From Lasioglossum baleicum (Eukaryota; Arthropoda; Insecta; Hymenoptera; Halictidae): a stretch of 64,000 nucleotides of DNA. Made by a program: the position numbers and the translations under genes. A model generated the notes under the pieces. That model was not told where the DNA came from. It did not search any database and saw only the letters and a program-made list of their open reading frames with translations. Positions 62,612-64,000 of the stretch are shown one piece after another (positions within the stretch are counted from its first letter, which is position 1; every line of letters starts with the position of its first letter). Location: the NCBI RefSeq assembly GCF_051020765.1, contig NC_134933.1:18511461-18575460 (forward strand). The letters run 5' to 3'.

Positions 62612-62617
62612 GTGAGT
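62612..62617 (+). other. 5' splice donor after the Shal exon
   Basis: The coding similarity to Shal ends with codon AGG (62609-62611) and is followed directly by GTGAGT, a strong donor. The next intron is therefore phase 0. The next Shal residues expected from the family (K-A-R-L-A-R-I-R) are not found in the remaining 1.4 kb, so the downstream intron runs past the window end. Reading through the donor stays open to a stop at 62711-62713. Confidence 0.88.
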
Positions 62618-62735
62618 TCATTTTTCTTCAGGTTCATTCAAAAGTATAACCTCCAACTTCACAGTAAGATAAGGTACACCATGAGGACCTCGCACAAAAA
62701 AATAGAGAATTGACTTAGAGTGGGACATTACTGTA

Positions 62736-62900
62736 ATCTATCTATCTATCTAACAATCTACATAAATAAAAACGTAAATATTCGTTTGTTCAAAATCTTA
62801 AATCTCCGAAACGGCTGAACGCAGAATGCTGGGGTTTGAGCCATTAGACGCAGCGCTACTTCGAAGGTGTTTTAGAGCAAACCGCATTCGAAAAAGTCCA
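62736..62900. mobile_element. (TCTA)n tract joined to transposon-like debris
   Basis: Four to five TCTA units run into ACATAAATAAAAACGTAAAT, ATTCGTTTGTTCAAAATCTT and AAATCTCCGAAACGGCTGAA. Wording of this kind (a short tetranucleotide followed by TTCGTTTGTT and an A-A-C-G-G-C-T-G-A-A-C stretch) is common in insect Helitron-like or other low-copy repeats. A related start (CTAATATATAAAGTAGAAAA then GTCTGTCTGT) lies at 63261. The class is uncertain. Confidence 0.45.
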
Positions 62901-63155
62901 TTCGTTCAAAAGTTGTGACGTCATTAGTGACCAGAGACGACTTTTTCGCTCTCTTTTGGGCACGTTTCTACTTATAACTTTTGACTGGTAGCGCCTATAT
63001 TCAATTTGAGGTACTCTTATTAGCTTTCTCATACATGTATACATTTAATGGTATTACTAACTTAATAATAACTTACACCTAGTATATATACCTTAAGTTT
63101 TCTTTTATAGTGCTCTATACTCTTGTTACTCTTTATTTCTAAAGGTAATTCATTC

Positions 63156-63256
63156 AGGAGATGGAGAGAGAGGGAGTAGGAGTGGGAGAGGGAGAGGGAG
63201 AGGGTGAGGGAGATGGAGCGAGAGAGGGAGAGAGAGAGAGAGAGAGAGATAGAGGT
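63156..63256. repeat. GA / GGGAGA simple repeat
   Basis: About 100 bp of GA-rich units, GGGAGA in the middle and pure GA at the end. Confidence 0.95.
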
Positions 63257-64000
63257 GAATCTAATATATAAAGTAGAAAAGTCTGTCTGTTGCGCTTTCT
63301 CTTTTCTTTCTTTTCCATTTAACCAGACTGAGCCACAGTTATGAAATAAAAAATGCGAGACCGGTCAATTTTAATTTCTGCAACGATCGAAGTAGCGTGT
63401 TGATTCGTGATCCACAGTCCCGCGAAAGGTTTTCAAACGTTTGCTCGCGTACACACGCGGCTCGTGTATCCAGGAATAGCTGTGTCACTATTTGCGCCAC
63501 AGACACTGACACTTTATTCTGGTAGAGTGGATATCGATAATGTTGGATGTTGTCTTCGGATCCGGTTGATCGATCCCAAGGCCATGCCGCGGGAAACTTT
63601 CGGCGGTACGCAGGAATTTTCTGCCTTTCTTTACTTCTCCTGTTCTCAACTCGACCGTAAAGCAAACGCAAGCCACACTCCAGCCATAACAAACTTAAAT
63701 ATAATCAAAACCGAATGGAGAAGTGAATTGACTCTGAGTTAATCTCGGCTTGGACTCATTATGGACCTTGTGTAAGCTCGAACGAAGCTAATTTCAATCC
63801 TAATCCAAAGTCAATTCAAACAAAATTCGGTTCCAGAGAAGTTCAGATGTAATTCTACAATGTTACACTAAACTTGATCCTGGAACAAGGCAAGCCTAAC
63901 GCAAACTCAATCTGAATTCCAAGAGATTCTACGAAATTGAACTCTAAATTCAAACGTGGCTCTACGATATTCGCTAAACTAAATCTAGACGAAAAGCACA

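Larger units (their letters stand above)
62614..64000 (+). other. Start of the intron downstream of the Shal exon; repeat-rich
   Basis: This 1.4-kb stretch holds a (TCTA)n tract, a stretch resembling low-copy Helitron or other transposon debris (62757-62900), a GA/GGGAGA tract (63156-63256), and then single-copy-looking sequence to the window end. From about 63720 many short AA-TT-rich words recur (TCTGAATTC-, CTAAATTC-like), giving a weakly repetitive texture. No exon with a Shal continuation is seen. Confidence 0.7.

Noticed and set aside
1..64000. A new multi-gene system (operon-like, defence, biosynthetic)
   Set aside because: There are no clustered coding genes; the window is intronic animal DNA with one exon and repeats.

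Overview
The window looks like insect nuclear DNA, most probably from a hymenopteran. The reasons are a mosaic of AT-rich and CpG-rich patches, long GA/TC and AT microsatellites, many small non-autonomous DNA transposons with TA or 8-bp target duplications, and one exon of an animal gene with canonical GT-AG splice signals. The hymenopteran placement rests on the general look of the repeats and composition and is an inference; the species cannot be named from this window.

Only one coding segment is convincing: a 163-bp internal exon at 62449-62611 (+) of the voltage-gated potassium channel gene Shal (Kv4). It encodes the second half of the selectivity filter (Y-G-D), the outer mouth, the whole S6 helix with the P-V-P bend, and the first cytoplasmic residues after S6. 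It starts in phase 2, inside the filter glycine codon, and ends on a codon boundary. No other Shal exon was found. The simplest reading is that positions 1-62448 lie in one very large intron upstream of this exon, and that 62612-64000 is the start of the next intron. A separate non-coding or nested gene inside the large intron cannot be excluded, but none is recognisable.

The putative intron holds several layers of repeats. (a) MITEs: a hAT-type element with a perfect 8-bp target duplication (2616-2807); a Tc1/mariner-type element with about 84-bp inverted ends and TA duplications (3960-4279); a long foldback element (about 8491-8722) with a half copy near 35.95-36.05 kb; a palindromic family at 1.42, 19.5 and 50.2 kb; a TA-flanked family ending in GACTGCGGATCTTTATGCA with at least five copies or fragments; and mariner-like ends at 18.0, 23.5 and 42.8 kb. 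(b) Diverged local tandem duplications with units of about 27 to 240 bp, found at more than ten separate places (5.1, 11.2-12.5, 21.0, 30.9, 34-35, 40, 42.4, 44.5 and 58.4 kb). (c) Microsatellites, the longest being (GA)n at 18.98-19.06 kb and (TC)n at 61.96-62.01 kb, and a 10-bp minisatellite at 22.2-22.6 kb.

Open frames of 100-298 codons occur in CpG-rich patches, often on both strands at once. They show no recognisable domains and are treated as chance frames. No rRNA, tRNA, CRISPR array, bacterial-type operon or novel multi-gene system was seen.
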